DNA of 64,000 bases from Pempheris klunzingeri. Taxonomy: Eukaryota > Chordata > Actinopteri > Acropomatiformes > Pempheridae. Shown piece by piece: positions 11,971 through 36,900 of this stretch. The position numbers were made by a program, and so were the translations under genes. Position 1 is the first letter of the stretch. Each line of letters opens with the position of its first letter. Under the pieces are notes generated by a model. The model was not told the origin of the DNA and ran no database searches. It saw nothing but the letters and a program-made list of their open reading frames with translations. Location: the NCBI RefSeq assembly GCF_042242105.1, contig NC_092017.1, positions 4,811,652 through 4,875,651 on the forward strand, in the 5' to 3' direction.

Positions 11971-14900
11971 GTACAATATTTGAAGTCTGTGATATATGAT
12001 ATATCAGGCGGTGGATACACAGACAGTATTTCTTACAAGGATCACTTTAATGGGGTTTGTTTTGAAGATATAGACTAGAGTTATGCTTTAAAGGTCTGGT
12101 GATCTTACTCTTCTCTCCTGGTTTGTGGTTGGAAGTCTCTCTCAGTCAAAAGAACTCTAATCCAGCCAAATAGACAGAAATCAGAAGAAAACATGTCTCC
12201 TGCATCCTTCCAGTGAGCCCACTCACAGACTGATAATGTCTTTCTGTACCCAGAGTGACTTGAGAAAGATGGATGTGGCTGTAAAATTGTAATACAGGAG
12301 TGTCACCATGAGGGGGGAGGCTAACAACACTTATTCCTTATGAGTCTGTCTGATCTCTCTCATCAAGGCTGGTTTAATAAAGCAATATCAATGTAATATA
12401 ATCCTTTTCAGTTTTAGCATCTGCTTTAACATCAGCAGTCAAGCTCAAACATCAGCTGTCACAAACACCTGCCTCACCATCTCTGTTAATGACAGCTGCA
12501 GCGCAGGTACGAGTTGTTCCAAATCAGGAACACCGGCATTGTTTCCGATGACAGACGTGTTCTGTCATTTGTTACCTAGGCTACTTATTGAGTTTTTAAT
12601 GGATGTTAATGGAAAAGTGGGTAATGAGCAGGTGTGTGCAGCAAGACCAAACAGGAATTATTGTTAACAATGACGGGTAAACCAAATTCAGGCATGGAAA
12701 TTTGAAATGTCTGCAGATGGTTTCCAGTGTTAATTAATCTAGCAGGTTACGTTTGTGGAGAAGCCCTTCACTATGTTAGCTGTTGTGCATAATTAGGCTA
12801 TCTATGCTTGTCTTAGTCAAGCACCCTCAGAGGACTCTAGGTGACTGGGAGACCCCATCTATCTCAGTATTTATCTGCCATTTTCTCCGAGCAGTGGTGC
12901 CACCTGCTTCATCTCTGCAACAGCAAGGTTGTTGTTTTTTTTTTAATCTGCCCACTCAAAGTGCCTCAAGGTAATCAGCGTTACATAAACGCAGGAAATA
13001 CCTTATCTGAATCCAGTTTCAGTCCTCTAGGCACCGATAACTCTCCTCCAAACCCTAAGCTCCTCTCCCAGCAAATCCACTATTCCAGGCGTTGATGCCA
13101 GCTTTGTTTCTGTCTTCTCTTCTAAAAAGAACATAACCATGCAGCTCTGTTGTGCTGCATGAATTCATTATTCCTGTCATTTGTAACTGTAGAGACAAAA
13201 ATGTTTGTTTTCACACGTATAGCAATACTTTTTTTTTTCATGAAATTACAACCAGAGCAGAGGATAAGTGGTATAGACAATGAATGAATGAATGCACAAT
13301 CACGGAGAGTTAGACTGTTGTCTGTTTTGATGGATGATAATGCACATGCTAATGTGCCATATAACTGAGTGCCCATTACCTTTTGATGGTACGTTCCCTT
13401 GAGATGTCGTCTTACAGTGTTCATTTATAAGATGCCAGCAGGAGGTCTCACACCCAACAGCAGAATCAGGTGCAGACGCCTCTTCAAATATAACACAGTA
13501 AGAACTGTACAAACTTCAGGGAGCCTTTGTTCAGAATTATAGGCAAAGTATTAAAGGGATATTTTTGCTTTTCATATGTCATATTAATATGCGACTCTAT
13601 GATAGTATCAAAATATAATAAATAATGAACAAGAAATCAAACCATATGAGGTGATTCATGTTTTCACTTTGGCGTTAAAGCTGACAGCTTCTTGTTCTCC
13701 GTCCCCCTCCTCTGCTGACGCAAGCTTTCCTCTGAGCTGTGAGGCTTGTCCCTAAAGAGATCTGTCTCAGCTCCCAATGAGAGCGTCTGATGAGACTGTC
13801 GGGCTGATGTTACCTCTTGTTTTTGTACATTCGTTTTTCTAAGCAGCAAGGCATTGCACCTCTCCCCAGAGGCCTGGAAATGGTGGTAACATGTGTAGGT
13901 TTCACACTGATAACTTTATTCATGACATACTCTATTATTGCCTTACACACTGTTATATACAGTAACTGCTATAAAACATCCAGCACATACAGAGCATTCA
14001 TTTGTGTCTCTTTTAGTTCTGTTTTGGTCTCCACCAACTCCTAAAGGAAGTATCTGGCTTTTAAGCCCGTAACCAAAACAATCGGCTAAAAGATTCTAAA
14101 GGAGCTGAGAGGAACAGCAGAGACCAGTGATTATTTATCTATAGTGTGAGTGAGTGAGTGACCCCTTCCTCACTATATGTAGTCATTTGATCCATTGTTA
14201 AATCACAAATATTACGTAGTGCAGCTTTAAGGAAGTGAATGAAATGTGTCTTGCTGTACAGACTGGAGCAAAGTCCTTTACCTTTACAGTACTGATAACA
14301 AACAAAACACCAATTAGCCAGCGATAAAGCATTTCTCATCCAATATAAGCACATGTGGGTTTGGGGAAGTTCTGGGGAACTGTTAAATGTATAGATTTTC
14401 ACAAAAGATGAAATAAGCACATGTGGTTTTCTGACACTTGTAAATGTAAAGCAGTAAATAATGCAGGCTGCAGTTAACCTCAAACAGGCTAAAACATTAC
14501 CACCTAAACTTGTGCTGAATCTTTAGTAACACTGTACGATAAGGGTACAAACCACATATTAGGTATTACTTCAGTGTGTGATCTGTGCTCTTATTTTAAA
14601 GAATCTTCATTTGATGCACGCCAGTTTCTCACACAGGGATAGGCTGAAACAGGAGCTGTCGCTCACTTCAACGCTCAAGAATATATGGTGAGCATTTTTT
14701 TTTTTTTTTTTCAATGAGCCACAGAGGCTGACAAACTGTCACCCGTCCTCTTCCTTGTAATTGGTCACATCGCCCCAGAAGCGATCATGGCCAACATGAG
14801 CCTCACTTCGCTGCAGTCGGCGGCGCAGCTCAGTGTGCCGCCTCGCTGCGGCCAAGCGCACACGCAGAATCACTAATGTAATGTTTCACAGTGGAAGATG

Positions 14901-14995
14901 TCCAGGGTTAGCCCGATAGGCGTTGCCTGACACCGTGTGAAGTGTGCGCCCGTTTTCCTCCTCCAGCAGCTTTTGTGAGATGTTCTGCGTTTGTC

Positions 14996-22790
<7,795 letters not shown>

Positions 22791-22853
22791 TTAACAAGCA
22801 AGTATTGCACAGAGGCACAAAGACCGATTCCTGTCCCTTAGTTTTTAAATAAA

Positions 22854-23406
22854 AGTGTACTGGACTGTCCTTTCACTGTGGAAACAGAATGTGATTTCCC
22901 TTGTATTCATCTTTACATGTATAACCGCAGTACTTTATCCTGAAGCACTTGTTAAGGAATGTCTTTCATATAAAATAATCCTGTCAGTGAATTATATTAA
23001 TATACTTGAGCAAATGGTGCATTTTTTTTGGAAACGATGACAATCCAATAAATCTGACTTCAGTATGTCTGAATGCTTCACCCTTCATACTGCTTTGAGC
23101 ACCGGTTCCTCTTGAAGTCGCAGCAGAGTGGGTACCATTAATCTTTGTAGTTAAAAGAAACGATCAGTCTCATTCTATGACTAAAAGGTTGTTAATTTTT
23201 ACTAGCAAACTAGTCCACAAGCCGTGGCGTCATTGAGTGACATTAAACTGAGCTACAAATAAGCTATAAAAAAAAATGTTTTAAAAGTTAAAAATCCCAA
23301 ATAAAAGCGGGACTAAAGAGGCCTGCTGACACTGACTGACTAAGAAAGGATGCATGACGTTTAGTGCAACAAAGTTCACAAGAGGGTTTGACTCTTTTTC
23401 AATAGA
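22854..23406. other. Tail-to-tail spacer between DIPK1A and RPL5
   Basis: It is AT-rich and holds a second AATAAA for DIPK1A near 23047. No gene is seen. Confidence 0.7.
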
Positions 23407-23446
23407 TTTATTAGAACAAATTTTTTGTTTGGAGCAGACCGACGCC

Positions 23447-28192
<4,746 letters not shown>

Positions 28193-28257
28193 TTTGCAGT
28201 CTTTTTGTCTCCTTATGAAGGAGCCCGGAGCCAAAGACTGGGGCTTGACTCCGCTGC

Positions 28258-28300
28258 ACTGGAAAAAGGAAGATTCTCGTGCGCATGCTCGGTAAATAGC
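28258..28300 (-). promoter_or_regulatory. RPL5 core promoter with TOP-type start tract
   Basis: On the minus strand a pyrimidine tract CTTCCTTTTTCC runs from 28272 down to 28261, about 80 nt upstream of the ATG. This is what a 5' terminal oligopyrimidine transcription start of a ribosomal protein gene looks like. An A/T-rich TATA-like element (CTATTTA, reverse of about 28293-28299) sits 20-27 nt upstream of the proposed start. Between them is GCATGCGCA (reverse of 28280-28288), which resembles an NRF-1 site. The exact start is inferred from the motifs only. Confidence 0.6.
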
Positions 28301-31298
28301 GCGTGACAGGATGAGCGGTGGGGGCTCCGTGCTGCACGGGATCTAGCAGTCTGCCCCCTGTCGAGCTGGGGCCGCCACCTGCCAGAGGACCTGCAGCAAC
28401 TCCTCTGACTTTGTTTTAATCACAGGGAAAAATCCACTTCAAGCCATGTTATTGTGTTATTGTGTTATTCTTGTGAGGTTTCAGGCTCCCAATCGCTTCG
28501 GTCCATTTCAGTGGCCTTTTAATTCCCCTCATATTGTTTTAAAACGTTTTGTGTTTTATTTACTTTGTAATGTAGAAATAAAAGTGTGTATGGAGCCCTC
28601 TTTAACCACACACTCAAACACCAAACTGGTCAGATCTACTTTTATTTCTGCTTTTTGGGTACATTTTGTTCATAGTTCATAAACTCTGCTGTCAGGTTTT
28701 ATAGTTTTTCTGAGACTATTTTGGATTATAACTGTTTCTGTGCATATTACTGGTTAACAGTGAGCTTAGTTATTCTTTTATAATCCTTAAGGTGACAGAT
28801 TTGCTGCTCAGATCTCTAATTCCCTCCACTGCTACCCGACACCAAGTTCCTTTGACAAAAAACTAAAATGAAGACACCTTTTAACCTTCCTCTGCGACGC
28901 TGTGTGCACATATGACACACAAACATCCTCTGAAATTCCTCCTGCCACTGACTGAAAGCATCTCGGTGACAGACTTTTTAACTTGCACCGAGCAGATTCA
29001 CGGTTAATGATGCTATCAGAAACACCTGTGCTGTGCTGTGCCATTTATTCAACTTGCCCTGAGATTTTTCAGTCATTTTTATTTGTCAAATCCGTGGCAC
29101 TGATACAGGCTACAGTGTATCACGTTGCTGTATATTTTCTGAAAAAAACTATTGGAAAACTGTTCTGAGATCACATAACTAGGCAGGAATGTCTGTTATC
29201 TGGCTAATCTAGAATGTTCAATACCTGACACTGTCACAAAAATTCATTATTGCCATAAAACAATCCAGTCACTGATATGCAATTCTGCCTATAAATAGTT
29301 TTATATGCACAGAGACATTAAAGGGATAGTTACCATGGTATTAATGGTATAGCAAAATCTCACAGTACGCATCGTCATTTTACCCAACCCTAGTTCACTG
29401 TTTTCTTCACTTGTTTCCCCCGTCCTTCTTATGTTTCTTGTTTTTTTTCCCAATATCTTTTAACACTCCTACTCCTCCAACTGTCCATCATCCTGCTGTC
29501 TTTCCTTCTCTTGCAGCCTCTTCACACACTGACTTCTCATTTCTACCAGTCACACTTTCTTCTGAGAATGCCCACTCTGTTATTGATTCTAAATACATAG
29601 AGCTTGATGGCCAGATATCTCTTAGATAATTCCTTCATTTCAAAAGGCAAGTACTAAATTCCTAAACAGAATTGAATGCACTAAGCCTTGGGGGCACAAA
29701 GTTTCAGATTAATTCATTTCAGTAAGTTGTTGTTGCACTCTGCCAGTGAGAGCTACAACCAAAATGTTTTTTGCCTTAACTACACAGTAAGCAACTGCAG
29801 TTTGAATCTTGCATCTTTAGTTTTAAATCATCTGGGCTGAAATATCATGCTGTGATATACAGAGTTAATCTTCCTTCCTCAGTACACACAGTTCACACAC
29901 ACACATGTAAAAACCCACATTTTCCCACCTACTAGTGGTTTTACTGGTGATGTTTGTGCAGTTCGCTTGAACAAGAACATTTTGGAAAACACAACTGTCA
30001 ATAGTATTCACCAAGAATTCTTTTTTTCTGAGGATGAATAAAGTACTTTGTCAACAGCAAGGGATTCTGGAAGTCAGTCAGAGTTGGGGGTGCTGAGGAA
30101 AACTGAATGCTGTTCATGGTTTTTGCATTAATGTGAAAAGTCAGGATAACATAATAGTTATTAACAACATATCCGCAACAATTTTAAAGCAATTCCAAAG
30201 GAGGCAGCAAACATGAACACCAGCATACTGCGACCACACAGTCAGAAACACTGAACGAATACACACAAACCAGAGCTGAAAATAGACTAATATTAATATT
30301 GATATTAATACTAATACTAATAAAACACAGTGGGAATTAAAAGATGAGAAACAAAGTCAAGCCTCTTTTCAACCACAAATATCAGTTCACAAAGAATATA
30401 AAGGAGAAAGTCATTATAAGTTCAACCAGTTTTATGACCTGACGTTTTTTTTCTTGTTACTCCTGATTTTAGCAGGTGCTGCAGTCCTATTTTCTGTGTC
30501 ATGTTATTTTAGATATCAGAACATCATTTTTCAGTGCCATGAGGTGGCAGGTCTCAAAACCTGTGCAAAAAAAACTAAACTAGCTGCATACCTGCATATT
30601 AATATTGATAAGTGGTGACATATGTTTTTATCATTTTAAGTCATTTGGAGGATTTTATCCCTCAGAACAGAAAATCTACCACCTCTGGGGTTTTGAAATT
30701 CCCCTCAAACCGCATAAGATGAACTGAGAAATGGATGGAAATTAATATTGATGCACCTGCCTCGTCATGACTTTGGCCTTTGCCAGGTCACCCAACACAC
30801 AGCTACTGAAACCCACATCACAGAAATGGTAATATTCCTAAAAAGCTAACTAACACCTTCCAGTATATTCATTTTCATTCCATTTTATACTTTTAGGGCC
30901 ACTCACTCACTGTGTTTTCCTAGACGTCTGATTCTTTAGGCCTACGTGTGACACGCTGAGATGCGATTACTGTGACAGTGTATCACACTGAGCAGCCCAC
31001 AGTCTCCATGTGTTGCCAGGTCTAGCCCACAGAGTCAGACACGTCTGTGAGCAGAGGAGTGTCCAACAAATAACAAAAGCCATGCGTCACAGCTCCCATG
31101 TAAAACCTGAAAAGTGACTTTTATGACTGTTTGGTATGTGTATCGCGGCAGTCTGCTTAGTCACATTTTCATCAGAGCAGTTTTGCGCTGATGTGGTTAC
31201 TCCATTGTGGGTTTCTATTGACTGCATTCTAACAGTGAAAGTCAGGTGCGTGAACCCATCATATGTATCTAGTCAGTTTCTATTTCATTTCAATACTA

Positions 31299-31326
31299 AC
31301 TCTGCGGGCCACCAGCAGACCAGTGC
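31299..31326. repeat. 28-bp exact duplicate of the RPL5 exon 4 / intron 4 boundary
   Basis: Positions 31299-31326 are identical to 26944-26971, in the same orientation. The copied segment includes the last 26 bases of RPL5 exon 4 and the first two intron bases (GT), so it came from genomic DNA and not from spliced mRNA. Flanks show only weak residual similarity on one side. Confidence 0.9.
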
Positions 31327-31701
31327 CATAACTGTATATTTTGTTTCATATTCATTTAGGTTTATGGTTTTATTTTGTGAGGACTAACCACAAAGTGTGA
31401 CCTGAGTTCATGAATGGATCAAAGGTATTTTTTCCGATTCTACAGTGAAGACAACATACCTTAACTGAAGGAGCTCTGAGACTACAGTGTTTGAATGTCC
31501 AGTCTGCTCAAACAGGAGCCTTTTGTTTCTCTGGTCAATGGACATAAGGTAAGTTTCTGAGGATTGGATACTGATTAGATAGGCACTACACACATGGAGC
31601 TCTCATAAGTGCCGGGCTGAAACACAACAAGATGGTATGCCGTGGTGTGGGAGAGTGCTGAATGAATGAATTACAGTTAGTAGAAATATGAATCGAACTT
31701 A

Positions 31702-32394
31702 CACTACTCACAAAAAGTTAGGGATATTCGACTTTCAGGTGAAATATATGGAAAATGTAAAAAGTGAATGCTACAGTGATATTATATCATGAAAGTAGAG
31801 CATTTAAGTGGAAGCATGCACTAGTAATTTCTTCATCTTAAACAATTTATTTGAACAACAGTGGTAGGTATACCACAACAAAACATTTTCAGTGTCTCAA
31901 TAAATTGGGATGTAGCCAAAGGACGTCCACTCCTCTCCTTTCTGTGACTCTTCCAGTCTCTGTATCACTGTTCCAACCTCCTGATGACACTCTGTGACCC
32001 TCTAAGCTCAGTGAACAACTCCGTCTGAGGACTTCCTGTTTGAAGCCTCCAGTGTTGAGGTGCTGCTGATCAACTGTTAGGTGTCGTCTTGGTCTCATGA
32101 TGTCAGAATGTGAACAGCAGGATGAGGAGGACTGTTTAAATACCAATTCTAACTGAACCAGGAAATGTATCGGTGGATTCATGGATCAAACCTGTTGTGA
32201 ATGTTGCTGCGAAGCTTCTTGTTAGAGAACAGCAACTTGTGCAAAAAGTACTGAAACACTGAACAGTTGGACATGTGCATTCAAAGGTTTAGAGAAGGTC
32301 ACATTAAGTTCACCTGGAAAGGTTAGAATGCATTTTAGGTTCATCCTGAAATTTCACCTGAAAGCCGAATATCCCTAACTTTTTGTGAGTAGTG
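31702..32394 (-). mobile_element. Non-autonomous Tc1/mariner element, 693 bp, 44-bp TIRs
   Basis: The terminal inverted repeats begin CACTACTCACAAAAAGTTAG and match over 44 bp with one mismatch. TA dinucleotides flank the element (31700-31701 and 32395-32396). On the minus strand an ORF holds an N-terminal Tc1-like transposase remnant (MRPRRHLTVDQQ ... GRVTERR ... LWLHPN) lacking the catalytic DDE domain. The near-identical TIRs suggest a relatively recent insertion. Confidence 0.88.
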
Positions 32395-33519
32395 TAAAAT
32401 AACTCTAAATAGTCCATAACAGAGCTATACATTTTTGATCATGGAAATATTGTTTTCCTTGAGAATGTGATATCCCCATTCTGACATCGGTGACAAGCTG
32501 ACACTCCTCTCATGGTCCTAATGCACATCACTAGACTTACACAGCTTTCAGAATTCAGTGTACAATGTCTGAATAGGTATGGCTCTTGTAAAAGTATTAA
32601 ATACCCTCACCCCTATAGAAACACTTTACCATCCAATTGATGTCATCAGTCACCATCCACTCATCTTCTGTTGACCAATCTGTTCAATGAAATGCAAAAC
32701 CCTACAATAGTGAAAGGTCAGCAGGTTAAAAGGTCACCTTCGTTTTGCTCGTACGACTCGGTCTGTGAGCTGCTGAAGAGCCCATTTGAAGCCATTAGCA
32801 GGGTGGTGTAGGTGAGCATTGTTCTGTCAACAGTGGGAGCTCGAGGAGGTGCTGTGGCCGTAACTGAAGTAAATGTCAGTAATGGAGCATGCTGACATGC
32901 CCCTTTCGTAATCCTGATCACAAATGCCGAGCAGCCCCCTCCATGGAGGGAAAGTCCTCTTGTTGCAAGGAACGAGCAGCTTTTTCATGTATTTTCAAGT
33001 ACATGCTTATAAAGATAAAACTGTAAAACCAGATTTTTGATACAGCATGGTTCCCAACTACTTTTTGAAAGGCAAATATTACAGAGCTGTTATGGATGAC
33101 TTTTTTGACTCACATTAGAGTACATGTGTATAACATAACTAATTGCACTTCTGCTTCAGAAATATGATCTGCTCGACCCTGTCACAAACACTTCCTTTTT
33201 GTCTGTCTGCAGTGTTTCCTCTCTCCGAGTGATTGAGAAGTGATACTCACAGGTCTCTGAGGTGCAGTTCCTCATCACCAACACTTGGTGGCAGTGCTGT
33301 GTCAGGGTTGAGCTGTTTGCGCATGCTCTGTGGGATGTAAACATTTGCGAGGCCGCCGTCTGCGCTGTGCAGACATCTGTGTACACGTATTATACGGCTG
33401 CATGGGCTGGACCGAGGAGTCAATGGGAACCAGCTAACTTAACGGTGGCTAGTGGAAACCTAGCTATGCTAACTTGGTAAATATAGCTAATGTATTCAAA
33501 CAAAGAGTTCGAAAGCCAG

Positions 33520-33930
33520 ACGTTTTCTTACAAAAGGAGGACATTACTTTCGTGCATGGGAAGCAGACGACGTTTGCTGCGGCCGGTTAAAAACGCTTCA
33601 AGGTAAAATATGTCCTTTTTTCGGGCTCTGTCTAATTACTGGGTTGGACACTAACTCATAAGACGACTGCTAATTATCACTGTCTGTCCGAGTGACTCTT
33701 GTGACATTACACTCGAGAAACAGACGTGTCGATGCTGAACTTTTGCTTTTAGTTCGTCGAATTAGTAGCTTTTCTCACAGTTTAGCAGTGCTGTCACTTT
33801 AACGTGCAGTGTTGGGAAAACTAGTTACTTGGCTTGTCCAGGGCTCCAGCTATCGCCTGGAAAGGAAATATAAATCGGCAATAGTAGATTAGATGTTTTC
33901 TGCTCGGTAATGTCGAATAAAGCTGTCGAT
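33520..33930 (+). promoter_or_regulatory. Probable EVI5 promoter / 5' exon region
   Basis: This CpG-containing stretch lies about 6 kb upstream of the first certain EVI5 coding exon and is the best 5'-end candidate. A possible non-coding first exon ends at CTTCAAG|gtaaaa (33602). Its own ATG at 33556 would leave the frame in phase 2, incompatible with the phase-0 exon at 40157. A second small ORF at 33910-33930 (MSNKAVD) has G at -3, ends with the strong donor GAT|gtaagt, and joins exon 40157 in phase 0. Which one is used needs a transcript. Confidence 0.4.
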
Positions 33931-36900
33931 GTAAGTATGTAACCCCACTCTGGCCTCGATGAGCTCGTCACCGTCAGACCTTCGGGGGAAGAAACCCACT
34001 GTGACACTCCTGCTCTCTCATACTGTTGCATTTGATGCTAAATCTCCATTTCAGCTCTCAACACCAGCGAGCCATAAAAGGAATAGAGGCTTCTCCGGTG
34101 CCTGATGCATGGGTCCTCCTTGTACTGCCTGTTAAACGAAATGTTGTTGATAGGAGAGAGCACGACATGTAGGCTAAGAGCAGGGTTTCTACACTGCTCT
34201 GCAGTGGCTGTTGTTCAGGCCAAGACTATCTTGAACTCAAACTGCGGTGGCAGAAGTGACTTGCAAGTTGCGGCTCCACGAGCAGTGGACGAGCACCGCC
34301 ACAATAGTTTTACTGCTTTAAAACTACAGACTGCACCACTTGCTTTTGAGCTATTTTAGGTTGGAAGGGAGAAAAGGAAACGCACAATGTAGGCCGATGC
34401 TGTGGAAGTCGATAGGCTTTTGGCTGACAAGGAGACTTGATACTGTGTCCCACTGCAGGCTGATCCGGTAAAGTGGAAAAATTGGATATAGGCTATTGAT
34501 AGTCAGAGGCAGCCCAACACCAATCACAGCTAAATTATACTCAATTAAATGGATTCCATTAATGACTGTAAGGAATAGGACCTTCCATAGATTTACATTG
34601 TTGAATCTTTTATTAGCTCAGAAGTGTGGAAGCCCATAGTCTTATAACTAGAGCTAATGGATAGAAGCAGTAGGGGAAATCATTTCACCATTAAATCAAA
34701 CCTCAGTGGTAAAGTCCCAGCACTTCTAAAGGTATTAAGCTCGTCGTTTGACTTAAATGAGCAGGCTCGGCTACACATCAAATGACGTAATGCTCTAAGT
34801 GTAAAATGAGTTTGTCAGTCGCTGAGTTGCATCTGTGAGACCAGAGGTGGTCATGTCAGAGGACACACTCATCGGTACTCGTTGCCATTGGGACCGAAAG
34901 CTTCTCGCGTGTCACTGAGGAACACGCAGTGCTTTCAGGAGTTAGAATACATGGCTTGGGACCAAGAGGGGAGCAGATGGGCATGTGCTCGTGCTATGAT
35001 TTGTACGCGTTCTAAGTTTCAGTGAGAACGGCGGACCAGTCACTAGATAAGAAACGGTGACTTAAAGAACCTGTGGGGACATCTGCCAAACTCAGAGAGT
35101 GCAAGTGAAAGAAGGGAGCTTTTCAACTCAGGCCACAAATAGGCATTATAGTAGCCTTTGGAAGACCATATGCCAGTCAATGATGTAGACGCTGGAGATT
35201 AGGCTTACACACGCTTTCACAGAATGCCTGGTAGTTTTAGCTTTAGATGGACTGTAGATTTCACTCCCACAGAATAAACTAGCCAAGGCTGAGATTTATG
35301 TGTTGATGTTATTTGTTGAAACGTTCAGTCTCCCTCAAGGAGAGGGAGGCTCCCTTTTGCTGTGCAGTCTTTGCAGGCCAAGTGTAAAATATTAGCCTGT
35401 GGCTGTCATTATGTGGCTGTATAATGAAGAATAGCCTTCAGCAAGACCATTGAAATGCTGATTGTACACTGGGAAAATGTGAGCTTCCCTCTGTGTGTGA
35501 AGTGAAAGGCCTTTCTACCTCAGTGTGAGTGTGTTATTGTAGCTCAGGCCTGTGTTTTAATACCCTCACACAACACACGAATGGCATTTTCCCCCTGAAG
35601 ATACCCATGCTGTCCCCTGCTGGGCCAGACAAATCAGTTCTTACTCACTGCCTAGAAATGGCATGCGATGAATGATAAGTAAAATGGAAAAAGAGGATTT
35701 TTTTTTTTTCCCCATTTGATCACAACTGGAAAAATCTTTGTGACTGAATAGTAGTTGTACATTTGTCCTGGCTCAAGAGTTTGTGACGGTCTCTCTGCCT
35801 GGTCCTGTGCAGTATCCGTTGGGCTTAGAATTAGGAGAGAGGAAATGGTTCTTTGTTTTGCTTTTGGTCTTTCTCAGTTCCCCAATCGTCCTGAAGTTGT
35901 TTCGCTGAGGCTTTCTTCTTGCCTTGCTGTGGGTTTCATTAGCTATGCGCATTGCGTCTCAGGGCCCCTTTGAGTTCTTTGGCAAACAAAAGCAGAAACC
36001 ATCTCTGTATCCAGGATTTATAGGGACGCCTTGCTTCAGTTGGCTGGGCTGGCTAGAAGGAATGTCTTCCAAGGCCACCTGGACACTGGCATCTCTGAAA
36101 GCACGGCCTTCCCCGGTCCTGACTGACATGATTACATGTTATGTCTGCTCAGATTTTACTCCCTGAATGCTGTCTTCAGGGCGTTCTTAGGCTGCTTAAA
36201 AAGCTGCATGAGAGCACAATGGGATTTTTTTTTTTCCCCTAAGTTTTGTCAATCAAGAAGTCGGGTTACAAGGTTCATCTTTAATGAGGTTCATCCTTAA
36301 TTAGAGCTAACAAGAGCTCACACAAACAAGGCAAGGCTCAGGCCTTACCTCACTTGGGTCCACATGGTGTTTAGTCTGCATGGTCGTCTGTTCTCTCCTC
36401 AGTTAGTTCTGCATGCCGTCCCACATCGGGAGTCAGTCTGGGAAGAGACTTCGAAACCTTTTTGGTCTCAGAGGGAGAAGTATAGACAAAATGCTAACCT
36501 GGCTCAGTGATGAACAAAAGAATCACATGTGCAGTTTTTCAGAATCAGTTTTTGTTTATGTTCCCACATTAGTAACATTGCTGATTTTTTTTTTAACACA
36601 GTTATTACTTTTTGTTCTCCTTTTAAAAGTGTAATACTTGAGTTAATAACTGGATTGATATGGCTGTAATGAAGATGAGATGTCCTGCATTTATTGTGCT
36701 GGGGCGGTGAATGTAGTCGTAGTGTGACTCTGTTAATTCTTTGTAATATAATCTAATTGAATGTATTAATGAATTTGCCTTAGTGCTTTTACTTTTCTGC
36801 TGTTAAAGTGGAAAAATGTGCTGATCAGCCTCTGAGTCAGTTTGCACTGCACACAAACATTGGCTGTTCTTTTCCTGCGCACGATGAGGACTTGTCTGTT

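Larger units (their letters stand above)
6862..14995. other. Unassigned region between the coiled-coil exons and DIPK1A
   Basis: It holds the SINE at 8613, the hypothetical ORF at 9036-9302, the hAT-like element at 9669 and the ATTT repeat. The last about 200 bases (14790-14995) are CpG- and GC-richer and probably contain the DIPK1A promoter and 5' UTR. Missing upstream exons of the coiled-coil gene should lie here if it is intact, but none was recognised. Confidence 0.5.
28301..33519. other. Intergenic region between divergent RPL5 and EVI5
   Basis: It contains the 28-bp RPL5 duplicate at 31299 and the Tc1-like MITE at 31702-32394. The rest is AT-rich without gene-like structure. The last part (33250-33520) is GC-richer as the EVI5 promoter is approached. 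Confidence 0.65.

Noticed and set aside
33556..33602. ATG-containing exon MGSRRRLLRPV as the EVI5 start
   Set aside because: It ends in phase 2, which puts exon 40157 out of frame; at best it is 5' UTR.
36413..36634. ORF MPSHIGSQSGKRLRN as an EVI5 first coding exon
   Set aside because: It follows a good acceptor, but no donor leaves it in phase 0 for the exon at 40157.
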